Positions 26,357 to 36,800 of a stretch of DNA of 64,000 nt are shown here, one piece after another (position 1 is the stretch's first letter; every line of letters begins with the position of its first letter). The notes below the pieces were generated by a model, which saw nothing but the letters and a program-made list of their open reading frames with translations, was not told the origin of the DNA and ran no database searches. The translations under genes were made by a program, and so were the position numbers. The stretch lies in assembly GCA_030429565.1 (NCBI GenBank), contig JAUIFE010000001.1, positions 806,001-870,000 of the forward strand, written 5' to 3'. Origin of the DNA: Holophagae bacterium (GTDB taxonomy: Bacteria > Acidobacteriota > Holophagae > Acanthopleuribacterales > Acanthopleuribacteraceae).

Positions 26357-28936
26357 ATGTCTGTTTTCGCCCCTTTTCAATTTGATGGCACCCCCAACCT
26401 TTCAGCCGACGAAACCGCCGTCTTCACCCGCTTCATCAAAGAGCTCCGCAGCATTTACGGCGAGAACTGGGGTTTCGTGTTCGATATTAAAGACAACATT
26501 TCCCAGGTCTTGCGTTGTATTTATTCAGACACCCACAATGCCAACCTTTTGCCGCTTGGCCACATTCCTATCGCCGCCAATCTCTCGTGGCGCTCCATGG
26601 CCTTAACCATGGACGATCCACTGTTTTTCGAAAAGTTTGACCTCGACGACCCGCGTTCGTTCTATTTACAACGCACGATTCGTCCGCGCCAAATGGCGGT
26701 CTTTCAAATTAAAGCCGACGCCAACATCGGCCTCGTCAGTATGTTCGGGCTCAATGACAGCGACGCCAAAATTCGTGAACGCGATTTGCCGAGCATCCAA
26801 GACCGCTGTCAGGTGCAGTTATTGCCGGTTTTCCAGAAAATGAGCTGGCGCTTGGAACAGCATGTGATGGACCAAGCCACACGCGCCATTCGTCAACAGG
26901 AAACGCCGATTTTTATTTGCCAACTGTTCAACCGACTTCTGGAGTTGCCGGTTTTGCTGATTCGCCGGCTTAACGGCGATACCTACCAAGCAGTGAATCA
27001 ATCGGGACTAGACGACGATTTCGACTGCAACCGCCTGCTCTTTAATTTAAAGGACCGCGAACAACAGGTATTTTTCAGCGCTACCTGGGAACAGATCACC
27101 CAAGACGCCTCGTTTCAACCGGACCAAAAAATCACCGGCATTGTGTTCAAGCCGGGCAACACCATTTTGCTCTGTCGCGGCGAAGTGCGCTTGAGCGGAA
27201 AAACCAAAGACAACATTTTTCACTATATTGAGCAAATCGAAAAACTGTTAAAGCGCAAGCCGGTGCCAATTTCAACCCTGTCGTTTTTAGTCTACTTGCA
27301 GCACTGGGTCCGCTCGCAAGACCGCGATATCAATCAGATATTCCAACACTTAATCGACACGCTGGTCCCCTTCCTCGGCGCGGATTTCGGGACCTTGGCG
27401 TTGTACTCGCGCGAGCGCAACCGCCTGATGTTCGTGAGTCAGGCCGGTGAGTTCACCAACCCGCTCAAAGACATACCACTCGTCGACAAAAACGGTGAAG
27501 CAACCAGTATCGCCGCTCACGTCATTCGCGCCAACAAACCCTACTTGGTACCGGACGTGCGCAAAGATCCATACTACCGCGCGTTTAACCCGGCGATTCG
27601 CTCGGAGATTTGTGCGCCGATTCGCGTGCGCGGCGAAACGATCGGCGTGTTCAGCATTAGCAGCCGCGAGTTACACCATTTTCACCAGTTGGAACTGGGC
27701 AAACTCCTGTTTTACTGCGACCAAATTGGGATTGCCTTGTTTCAGGCGGGTATTCTCGACAAGGCGTTTAGTGAAACCGAGGAAGCCCAGAAGCAAGATC
27801 AGGACTTTAAGTTCGGCTTCGACCGCCACACCCACGCCAAAGAGGTGCATTACAACTTCGGCAACCTCGTCGGTCACCCGCAAGGCGCGATGCGCGGCGT
27901 CTTTGAGGCGATCCAAAAAATTAACAGCTCCGGCCGCGAAGACCTCAACGTGCTGATCACCGGCGAAACAGGGTGTGGTAAGGAAATGGTGAGTTTTGCC
28001 CTGCACAACTCGAGTCGACGCGGGCAAAAACCCATGGTTGTCACCAACTTCGCCAGTTTCGGCGGTGACCCCAACCTCATCCAAAGCGAACTGTTCGGCC
28101 ACGAAAAAGGCAGTTTCTCAGGCGCAACCAATCGCCGTATCGGCTGTATTGAGCAGGCCCACGAGACGACGCTGCTCATCGACGAAGTCGGCGACATTGT
28201 GCCATCGGTCCAAATCAAACTCTTACGCGTTTTACAGCAAGGCAATGTTAAAAAGTTCCAGCGCTTAGGCGGCCAAGAACACATTAGTTCCAACGTACGC
28301 ATTTTGGCGGCGACCCACCAAAATCTGTGGAACTTGGTTGAGCAAGGCAAATTCCGCGAGGATTTGTTTTATCGCCTGCAAACGCTGGTGGTACGCATTC
28401 CACCGTTACGCGAGCGCTTGGAAGATATCCCATTGCTGCTGACCCACTTCTGTGCGCGCTTCGAACGCAAGGTGCCAGGCCTCAAAATCAACTGTTCGAC
28501 GCGAGCGGTGCAAAGGTTACAAGATTACGCGTGGCCCGGCAACGTCCGTCAATTGGAGGCCGTCATCAACCGCGCTTTGGTGATGTTTACCGAGGACGGC
28601 GAAATCACCGAAGAGGCGGTCAAGCGCAGTTTGGCGGCCGAAATGCGCCATGCCGTCAGCAACGCCCCGGAACAACAGAGCGGCGGCAGTTTGTTCAAAA
28701 AAGTGAACAAGGGTGGCGACAACGCCTTCTGGGAACTAATTCAGAAGCCCTACCGCAATCACGAACTAACCCACGCCCAATTGGTGGCGCTGGTCCGTGA
28801 AGCGTTAACCGAATCCAAGGGCAGTTACAAACAAGCAGCGGCGGCCATGGGTGTCGCTGAAAGTGATTACAACCGCTTCTTGGATTTTCTGAAAAACAGC
28901 CGCGCTAAATTGGACTACCGCGAGTTCCGCCGCTAG
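26357..28936 (+). CDS. Sigma-54-dependent transcriptional activator with GAF domain
   Basis: An enhancer-binding protein that opens sigma-54 promoters using ATP. The 859-residue protein has an N-terminal region of about 300 residues I cannot assign, a GAF sensor domain (about 325-460), and an AAA+ domain with Walker A GETGCGKE (from Gly536), Walker B LLIDEVGD, and RIPPLRERLEDIPLL. The sigma-54 contact loop reads GSFSGA (585-590) instead of GAFTGA. The C-terminal part has an EDYAWPGNVRQLE-like segment and a Fis-type helix-turn-helix (SYKQAAAAMGVAESDYNRFL). The ligand is unknown. It has no receiver domain, so it is not a classic response regulator. The start is the ATG at 26357. Confidence 0.92.
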   Translation: MSVFAPFQFDGTPNLSADETAVFTRFIKELRSIYGENWGFVFDIKDNISQVLRCIYSDTHNANLLPLGHIPIAANLSWRSMALTMDDPLFFEKFDLDDPRSFYLQRTIRPRQMAVFQIKADANIGLVSMFGLNDSDAKIRERDLPSIQDRCQVQLLPVFQKMSWRLEQHVMDQATRAIRQQETPIFICQLFNRLLELPVLLIRRLNGDTYQAVNQSGLDDDFDCNRLLFNLKDREQQVFFSATWEQITQDASFQPDQKITGIVFKPGNTILLCRGEVRLSGKTKDNIFHYIEQIEKLLKRKPVPISTLSFLVYLQHWVRSQDRDINQIFQHLIDTLVPFLGADFGTLALYSRERNRLMFVSQAGEFTNPLKDIPLVDKNGEATSIAAHVIRANKPYLVPDVRKDPYYRAFNPAIRSEICAPIRVRGETIGVFSISSRELHHFHQLELGKLLFYCDQIGIALFQAGILDKAFSETEEAQKQDQDFKFGFDRHTHAKEVHYNFGNLVGHPQGAMRGVFEAIQKINSSGREDLNVLITGETGCGKEMVSFALHNSSRRGQKPMVVTNFASFGGDPNLIQSELFGHEKGSFSGATNRRIGCIEQAHETTLLIDEVGDIVPSVQIKLLRVLQQGNVKKFQRLGGQEHISSNVRILAATHQNLWNLVEQGKFREDLFYRLQTLVVRIPPLRERLEDIPLLLTHFCARFERKVPGLKINCSTRAVQRLQDYAWPGNVRQLEAVINRALVMFTEDGEITEEAVKRSLAAEMRHAVSNAPEQQSGGSLFKKVNKGGDNAFWELIQKPYRNHELTHAQLVALVREALTESKGSYKQAAAAMGVAESDYNRFLDFLKNSRAKLDYREFRR

Positions 28937-29091
28937 CAGCAGACAACGCGATCGACCCAGGTCGCCTCGTTTTGAGAACAATACGGCTTTTGCAAATCAC
29001 ACCTGGTGATTCTCGTGTAAGGCACCTATGTTAGAACCATCGCCGCACCCATCATCAAACGCCGCGCAATAATGTTCTCTAAGAGGTTCGC

Positions 29092-32000
29092 ATGTTGCTC
29101 TCCCGCCTGTATGGGCGTCATACCGGTCGGAAACCGGATGTCGCCGGCCTATGGCCGATCACGCTGCTTGTCTTTTTGCTGTCAGGGCCACTCCCGGCCC
29201 AAACCAATGAACCCTGGGCGTCCTTTACAGCCGGCGGGCCCAATTTTGCTTATATGGCGTTCCCCGGCGAAAGCGTCACCGTGGAAATAAACGGCGCCAG
29301 TGCCGAGAACCTCAGTTACGCCTGGGACCTGGGCGATGGTCGAAGCAGCACCGACGCCGCGCCGACCTTTACTTATGACCAAGCGGGCGTTTACCAAATC
29401 ACACTGGTCGTCCGTGACGACCAAGGGCAGAGCAGCCGGCCCTTTCGACGCTGGTTATTTGTACAAGACCCGCGCATTAGCGCCAACACCAACGAAATCC
29501 CGCCCTGGCCGTTTATCAACCAACCGGAAAACGGCGCTCACTTGCCGTTCGATCAAACCGTTTCGTTTCAAGGCCACGGGTTCGACAGCCAAGATGATGC
29601 GGTAACCCTATATTGGGATTTCGGCGACGGCGAACTGGCCATGGACAGCACCACACCGCAACACCGCTTTCGCGACGACGGCACCTGGAATGTCAATCTG
29701 TTCGCGGTCGACGCCAAAGGCCTGATCCAACCAAATCTCAGTTTTATTGCGATTCATTTGTATCGCGACCATGCCCCGGCTCAAGGCGATATTATCGCCC
29801 CCCAAAGCAACAACGCGGTAACCGGCGATTTTGAAGTGGCGGCAGGCACGGCGGTTTCACTGCAGGGTCGCGTGACGGTGGACGCCGCATTGGGCGAAGC
29901 CGACGGCTACTGGAACGTTTTATCCTTGGTGACGGGCGAATGGACAATCTACGAGGGTATCACGCCGCCGCCCATCACCTGGCCGGCGGGCCGCTACCAA
30001 GCCTTTTTTCATGCAACGGTGCGCGAGCGGCCCGAACTCACCGATCCCATCGCCCCCGCTGTTAATATTTGGATCCGCGACGACAACCGCGCGCCCTTTA
30101 ACGCGACAATTCTCGAGCCAAACTACGATTTAACCCTGGCACCCAAGGCGCCGTTCGGCCTATCTGCCACCGCTGAAGATTTGGACGGCGACCCCCTCTG
30201 CTTTAAGTGGACGGTGGCACGTTATCCTTTCGAAGCGAACCCTTCACAAAGTTTTGAAGGCGCCTTTATCGACCAAGTTTTGCTGGAAGAACCCGGCCTG
30301 TACCGCGTTGCACTCTGGGTCGAAGATGCTTACGGCGCGGCAACGCAAGCGCGCGAGCGGTATGTGACGATCCGCGCGGCAACGGAGGATTCATGCGCCT
30401 CGGAGCCGCTCCAAATCGCGCCCGCGTCCCCGCGCGAAACCCTGCTGAGCGGACCGCGCGGGGTGCGTTACAACTTTGCGGTGACACTTAGCGGTGGGCA
30501 GGCTACGACCGTGTTATGGGATTTTGGCGACGGCCGTTTGGCAGAAGGCGCCACGCTCACGGACCCAATCGCCTTTGAGGAACCCGGCTGGTATCCAATC
30601 CGCGTGTTCGCGGAAGACAGCGGCGGCTGCTGGAGCTACGGCGAGTTGTATTCTTTGTTTGTATTTGGCGATGATATTCCGCCCACCGCCGACATCGTTG
30701 AACCGGCCTGTAACGCGGTTAACCAATTCAATAGCTGCGTCTACGCGGTGCCGGTGGGAACATCTGTTCCCTTGCGCGGAAGTGCGGGCGATAGCGACGG
30801 CCAGTTACCGCTGTCCAGCGTGTGGTGGGTCAACGGGGATTTCTATGACATCGGCGAAACACCGCCGCCGCTTAGCTTAACCGAACCAGGAATCTACGAA
30901 GTCCAGTATTTCGTGACCGATGCCGCCGGTTTGAGCAACACGTTTCCCAGTACGCGTTTGATTCAGGTGATTGACCCCAACTTGCGACCCCGGCCCGAGA
31001 TCGTTTTCCCCGATGCCGACTTGACCATAGCACCCGGCGACAGCTTGCGTTTTGAAGCCTTTGGCGAAGATCCCAACGGCCTCGCGCTTAGCTACCAGTG
31101 GGATTTCGGCGGTGGCGCACTGCAAGCCGGTGCCGACGGGGCGGTCGTCACCGCGATCACCTTCCCCGAAGCCTCGCCGGCGGGACAACCCTTTGTTATT
31201 TCACTGCACGCGCGGACCCCGTTTACCGCCTCGGAACAACCCGCCACCATGCGCATCACGGTCGCCAACATTGCCGACGAAGGCTTGGAACCCAACAACA
31301 GCCTTGAGCTTGCGAAACCATTGGCGCAAGGCAGTTACCAAGATCTTCGCGTCACCGACAGCGATCCAATCGATATCTTCAGTTTCACCGTTGACGGCGC
31401 GAACCGCGACTTGCGCTTTCAGGTTGCGGCCCAAGGGGAACCCCTTGCGATGGCGCTGTATCGCCGCCAAGGCGAATCCTTTACCCTGATCCAAAGCAAC
31501 CGAGCCGTCGCCGACAGCTTTGTGGTGCAACAAGCACCGGCGGGCGAGTACGCGCTTGAACTTCAGCTAACGGGAACGCACGACAAACGACGCCGCAACC
31601 TCGGTTACGGCCTGACAATTAACACCTTACGGCCCGCTCTGTTCCTACCGTTTTTGGTGGAAGACGGCAACTTGCAAAGCAGCGTAGGCCTGCTGAACCC
31701 AACCGGCGCTGAAGCCTTACTCAACATTCAAGGATTATCGGCAGAAGGCGAGGTCATGGCGGAGGTAACGCGTTCTTTGCCGGCGGGCGGTTTGCTGCGG
31801 GAAACCGCGACAGCTCTATTCGGCGGCAACCCTAACGAACCCAGCGCCAGGGCGGTACGTTGGGTGCGGGTGCAAGCGGATGTGCGCGTATTGGGTTACC
31901 TCAACGGCGCTAGCCTGGACCAAACGCGCTTGATAAGTGTGGCGGGCACGGCTTCCCTTTCGGCATCGGTGACAATTCCCCACATTGCCAACCCCGACAA

Positions 32001-32952
32001 CGGTTGGTACACGCGTGCCGTGGTGATCAACGGCGGCGACCGTGACGACGCGTTGCAGTTTGCCGGGCCGGCAGGCCGTTACGCGATTAGTGAAAATGCC
32101 AAAGCAGACGGTCAAGTCGATTTCCGATTCAGTCAAGTGCTGCCCGCGCCTCTGCCAGGCTGGGGCGCATTCGAAACCCCCAGTGGTCGGGCTCGATTGG
32201 CCGGGGTTGAAGTTTTTGGTCGAACCGATATGCAACGCGAAGCCGCCGGTATTGAAATGCTGCCGGCTCGGCGGGAAAACCCTAATTTCGCTTACATCGG
32301 CAACGATCTGTATTTCACGCATATTGCCGCCGATACACTCAATTGGTGGACCGGCATTTCATTAATCAATCTCTCAGCGGAGACGACTCGCTTCACCTTG
32401 ACCGGGTACAACACGGACGGTGCAGTGGTCTTCACCCAAAGCGACATGAGCCTGCCGCCGGGTGGCAAATTGTTACGCACGGCCCGCGATCTTTTTGGCG
32501 AAACAGCGGTCGATTGGTTAAAAGTGTCGGGCGACGGCCGCTTAACCGGCTTCGAGTTGTTCGGTGACCACGGCCTCAACCGGTTGGCCGGTCTGCAGGC
32601 GGCGACAGCGTTGAGTGACCGACTTTACTTTCCACACCTCAATGTAACAGCGGGCCGCACTTGGACGGGAATTTCTCTTTTGAACGTGGCTGACGAAGCA
32701 GTAAGCGTCACGGTGCGCGCGTTCGACAACAACGGAAGCTTGGTCGCTGAAAACGAACGCAGTTTGGTGGCGGGTGGAAAGTGGGTCGCGCTGGTCCAAG
32801 ATCTATTTCCCGGTACCGCGGCGCTGGACCGAGCGGCGTATTTGCGCGTGGAGGGAAATCGTGCCGCCCTATGCGGCTTCGCGTTATTTGGCACGCTCAG
32901 CGCCGACGGCCTGGGCGAACAACTGGCGGGTTTGGCGGCAATTCCGTATTAA
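29092..32952 (+). CDS. Large secreted PKD/PPC-domain protein with four C-terminal repeats
   Basis: A 1286-residue secreted protein of unknown function. A signal peptide (about residues 20-37, LLVFLLSGPLPAQ) is followed by several PKD-like domains marked by WDLGDGRS, WDFGDGELAMDS, WDFGDGRLAEG and similar WDFGGG repeats (about 40-700). A pre-peptidase C-terminal type domain follows (about 725-845, starting EGLEPNNSLELA). The last 440 residues hold four repeats of about 100-110 residues, starting near 850, 960, 1073 and 1178, each with an opening like LYFPHLN, a WWTGISLINL-type strand, a LPPGGKLLR-type turn and a FELFG end. The ATG at 29092 follows AGAGG. No catalytic site was seen, so it is probably an adhesin or surface scaffold. 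Confidence 0.85.
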   Translation: MLLSRLYGRHTGRKPDVAGLWPITLLVFLLSGPLPAQTNEPWASFTAGGPNFAYMAFPGESVTVEINGASAENLSYAWDLGDGRSSTDAAPTFTYDQAGVYQITLVVRDDQGQSSRPFRRWLFVQDPRISANTNEIPPWPFINQPENGAHLPFDQTVSFQGHGFDSQDDAVTLYWDFGDGELAMDSTTPQHRFRDDGTWNVNLFAVDAKGLIQPNLSFIAIHLYRDHAPAQGDIIAPQSNNAVTGDFEVAAGTAVSLQGRVTVDAALGEADGYWNVLSLVTGEWTIYEGITPPPITWPAGRYQAFFHATVRERPELTDPIAPAVNIWIRDDNRAPFNATILEPNYDLTLAPKAPFGLSATAEDLDGDPLCFKWTVARYPFEANPSQSFEGAFIDQVLLEEPGLYRVALWVEDAYGAATQARERYVTIRAATEDSCASEPLQIAPASPRETLLSGPRGVRYNFAVTLSGGQATTVLWDFGDGRLAEGATLTDPIAFEEPGWYPIRVFAEDSGGCWSYGELYSLFVFGDDIPPTADIVEPACNAVNQFNSCVYAVPVGTSVPLRGSAGDSDGQLPLSSVWWVNGDFYDIGETPPPLSLTEPGIYEVQYFVTDAAGLSNTFPSTRLIQVIDPNLRPRPEIVFPDADLTIAPGDSLRFEAFGEDPNGLALSYQWDFGGGALQAGADGAVVTAITFPEASPAGQPFVISLHARTPFTASEQPATMRITVANIADEGLEPNNSLELAKPLAQGSYQDLRVTDSDPIDIFSFTVDGANRDLRFQVAAQGEPLAMALYRRQGESFTLIQSNRAVADSFVVQQAPAGEYALELQLTGTHDKRRRNLGYGLTINTLRPALFLPFLVEDGNLQSSVGLLNPTGAEALLNIQGLSAEGEVMAEVTRSLPAGGLLRETATALFGGNPNEPSARAVRWVRVQADVRVLGYLNGASLDQTRLISVAGTASLSASVTIPHIANPDNGWYTRAVVINGGDRDDALQFAGPAGRYAISENAKADGQVDFRFSQVLPAPLPGWGAFETPSGRARLAGVEVFGRTDMQREAAGIEMLPARRENPNFAYIGNDLYFTHIAADTLNWWTGISLINLSAETTRFTLTGYNTDGAVVFTQSDMSLPPGGKLLRTARDLFGETAVDWLKVSGDGRLTGFELFGDHGLNRLAGLQAATALSDRLYFPHLNVTAGRTWTGISLLNVADEAVSVTVRAFDNNGSLVAENERSLVAGGKWVALVQDLFPGTAALDRAAYLRVEGNRAALCGFALFGTLSADGLGEQLAGLAAIPY

Positions 32953-33114
32953 AACGCGTCACCCTAAGAATCCAGATACAAAACCAAAAAACAAGCCATG
33001 GTTGCGACGCCCTCGATAAAAAATCACGCCACCCGGCGAAATCGCCGCATGCTTGAGGGTCGGCGACGATCTCGCCATGCGATGCAGGAGCGGATTCGTC
33101 ACCAGGAGACGACC

Positions 33115-33480
33115 ATGACCGATTACGACAGTGCGTAGAAAGAAATCTGTGATGACTTTTTTGGCGACATGCTCGCGTTTTTTTTACCGGATTTGTATGC
33201 CTCGATTGATTGGGGCAAAGAGGTTATCTGTCGCGACAAGGAACGCCTAAACATCGCCGACGACCACGAAACCGGAGATCGATTACCGAGAGCGGTTGGA
33301 GACGCTTGCCAAATCGCCCAGCTCAATGGCGGTCGTGTTGGCAGCCCAATTTGCCGGTCAGGAAACCCTGCATGATACGAAGCGGCGTTTGCTGGAAAAA
33401 CTCGCCTTGGCCGCGTGATTGTACGAACGGAACTTTTCCCGCGATACCGTCAGACGATTAGCGCCCTGGTTTTACGTAAC
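33115..33480 (+). pseudogene. Decayed Rpn-family (transposase_31/PD-(D/E)XK) gene
   Basis: Translation in pieces gives a recognisable relative of the Rpn recombination-promoting nuclease family: MTDYDSA, a stop, then KEICDDFFGDMLAFFLPDLY, and after a frameshift near 33270 a segment with MAVVLAAQFAGQETL, another stop at about 33418, and LYERNFSRDTVRRL. The first stop (TAG, 33136) and the frame change both break it. AGGAG lies before the ATG at 33115. The protein is far shorter than the 250-330 residues usual for the family. Recognition rests on the D-F-F...AFF-P...DW spacing and the LYERxxSRDxVxxL motif, by family memory. Confidence 0.65.
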
Positions 33481-33631
33481 ACCGAGGCAAAGTATCGGCC
33501 GGCGCAACCACCAAAGCCGGCGACCGCCGTAATTGGCCCTTAGCAAATCGGTTCTCTCCCAACATCTATACCGCTTCAAGCAAGTTAGGCCGAGCGAAGA
33601 TAACCCATCGTCAAAGCCACCGAATTTTAAT

Positions 33632-33660
33632 TTGACATCCCTCTCAAAGGCTTTTAGTGT
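33632..33660 (+). promoter_or_regulatory. Promoter of the giant secreted protein gene
   Basis: TTGACA (33632-33637) is a perfect -35; a 17-base spacer leads to TAGTGT (33655-33660), which keeps T-A...T. The transcript would start near 33667, giving a leader of about 200 bases. GTAAG and CTTAC (33659-33675) can form a hairpin at its very beginning. Confidence 0.5.
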
Positions 33661-33872
33661 AAGCGTACTCCTTACATTCTCTTTACATTCTATCAGTAAA
33701 CCCGTACCGCGCCTTTCTTGTTGGAACCGCGTGGCGTCCCTTAACCCAGCAGTGTTGACCCACCGCTTTACCGTTGGCATCGTCCTGTCCCGTCCTGTTC
33801 GTTGTTGCCATCCTACGACGACCACCGTACACGATAGAACGATCCGCGGTTGCCGGGTTAAAGGACACGTTT

Positions 33873-36800
33873 ATGTTGAACCTTGGTTTTCGTTCTTCCG
33901 AAACCGATACGCGGGCGCTGCAATCCCGCACGGTTTTCGGTTTGCGGCATTCTCTATGCCGCGCAGCTTTAACCCTTGTAAGCTGCCTCATGCTCAGTAT
34001 GGCGGCCCTCGCGCAAACACCCGCCGGCGATCCGCCGGTTCAGACCCAACCGTGGGTTGGCGAGGCCGTGACGCCGTATCTCATCGACATTGATCTACGC
34101 GATTTACCGATCCGCCCGCTTTGGCAGCCGGGTGATCCTATCAAGGAAGTACCGCGGCGTACGCGCAACGCGCTTGCAGCTTTTCCAAAACCAGCCCAAC
34201 AACGGGACGGCTTGCTCGACCTCCAGGAGTCGGTCACCGGTTTGGTGCCCCTCAACCAGGCTTTTCCCCAACCGGACATCAACATCGACGGCCAGGGTTT
34301 CTCAGGTGTGAATCCACCGGATACCGTCGGCGATGTCGGCACCAATTACTACATTCAAGCGATCAACAGCGGCGGCGGCGCAACCTTCACGGTATACGAC
34401 AAGGCCACCGGTAACCTGGTCGCAGGCCCGTTTAACCTCGACAGCTTCGGGAGCGGCGGCTGCGGTAGCGGCCTAGGCGATCCAATCGTCTTATATGACC
34501 AACAAGCAGATCGCTGGATGATCAGCGAGTTCGCCAGTGGTTCCAACATTTTGTGTGTGTATGTGTCACGAACCAACGACCCTATCAGTGGTGGTTGGTA
34601 CGCCTATGCATTCTCAACGCCCAGCTTTCCCGATTACCCTAAATACGGTATTTGGGGCGACGCTTATTACGTGGGCACCAACGAGTCGAGTACTTCCCTG
34701 TACGCACTCGACCGCAACGCGATGCTGGCCGGTCAGTCGGCGACCTCTCAGCGCTTCATCATTCCCGATTTGAGCGGCTTTGGTTTTCAAATGATTACGC
34801 CGGCCGATCACGACGGTGCCACCCCGGCGCCGGCGGGTGAGCCCGGCATCTTCATGCGCCACCGCGATGATGAAGTACACGATAACCAAAGCGACGGCTC
34901 ACAGGACTTTTTGGAAATCTACGAATTTAATGTCGATTTTGCCAACAGCAACAACTCCTCTTTGACGGGCCCCATTCGCATCGGTGTCAGCGAATTCGAC
35001 TCATCTCTGTGCGGTTTGACATCGTTTAACTGCTTCCCGCAGCCAGGCTCGAACACAACCCTCGATCCGCTGCGTGAAGTGGTGATGAACCGATTGCAGT
35101 ACCGCAATTTCGGCAACTACCAAACCTTGGTCGGCAACTTCGTTACGGATGTGAACGGCAATGATCGCGGTGGCGTACGCTGGTTCGAATTGCGGAAAAC
35201 CGGCAGTGGTCCGTGGGCGCTCTATCAAGAGGGTACCTTTTCACCGGACAGCGATAACCGCTTCATGGCGGCAATTTCGATGGACGGCAACGGCAACATT
35301 GCGCTGGCCTACAACGTCTCCAGTTCGTCAACGGCACCCAGCCTGCGTTACGTGGGCCGCCTCGCCAACGACCCGCTGGGCACTTTGCCGCAAGGGGAAT
35401 ATGAAATTATCGCCGGCAGCGCCGCCAACAACTCGAATCGCTACGGTGATTACAGTGCCATGGGTGTCGATCCCGTAACCGATTGTTCGTTCTGGTTTAC
35501 CGGCATGTACAACACGAGTGGTTCATGGTCGACCCGCATCGCCAACTTCGGTTTCGAAGCATGCAGCGGTTGCGACAATCCCCCCAACGCGCCCACCGGT
35601 TTAACCGCCGCTAGCGACGGGGACAACCAAATCCAGCTCAATTGGCAAGCCGTTGCAGGCGCCGCCTCTTACCGCGTTTATCGCGCGCTGCAGGGCTGCC
35701 CGGCGGATGACTACACCCTGCTCGCCGATAACCTGAGCGGTACCGATTATCTCGATACCGATGTTGCCGGCGGTCAAACCTACGCCTATGTGGTCCGTGC
35801 GGTAGCCGATAATTGTGAGTCGGACAGCTCGGGCTGCGCCGACGCCACGGGTGTCGGTCCTTGTACGACGGCGCCGGCTTTCGACGGACTGCAGTCGGTC
35901 ACAAGTGCGGGTAGCAGCCAATGTGGTCTCAATTTGGCGTGGAACGCGGCAACCCCCGCCTGCGGCGCCTCGGTGACCTATCACATTTACCGCGCCACCA
36001 GCAGCCCGTTCACCCCCAGCAACGCCAACCGCGTGGCGAGCTGCTTAACCGGTTTAACCTGGAGCGATAGCGACGTTGTTTCCGGCACGACCTACTATTA
36101 CATCGTACGTGCCGAAGACGACACCAACTTCGGCAACGGCCCCTGTAACAGCGGCAACAGCGACAGCAACAGCACCATCCGCGGCGCCGCCCCAGGCGGC
36201 CCGGTAGCGGTGGCCTTTGAAGACGCTTTCTCGGGCGACTTGTCGTTGTGGGCGATTGAAGCCGGGCCTGGCAACACCGGCACCACCGCGGCTTGGGGTC
36301 TGGTCACAAGTGACAGCAACTCGGCGCCGGCGTCTCTGTTCGTCAGCGATGAGGCCTCTGTCAAAGATCAGGTTGCCGGCTTCGCCACCACGGTCAATCT
36401 GCCGGCCGGCAATGCCGCCGCCCTGAGCTTCAGTCACCGTTACGACACGGAGTCCACTTACGACGGCGGGGTATTGGAATACTCGATCGACGGCTCAGCC
36501 TGGTTTGACATCCTCGCGGGCGACGGAGCCGACATTCCTGCCAATGCCGACCGTATCCTCAGTAACGGTTATCAAAGCACCATCAGTACGTCTTACAACT
36601 CACCCATCGGCGGCCGCTCGGCCTGGTCGGGGAACAGCAACGGTTTTGTCTTAACCGAAGTCGACTTGAGCGACTTCGCGGGCAATGACATTCAACTGCG
36701 CTGGCGCTTGGGTTGTGACAGTTCCGTAGCGGGTAACGGTTGGTGGATCGACGACATTGCCGTCACTGCAGCAAGCGATTGCGGCGGCACCACCTGTGAT

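Noticed and set aside
26114..26380. 88-codon minus-strand frame overlapping the candidate small RNA
   Set aside because: Its start lies inside the sigma-54 activator gene, upstream of the inferred promoter, and no ribosome binding site or motif is seen. The region folds as structured RNA instead.
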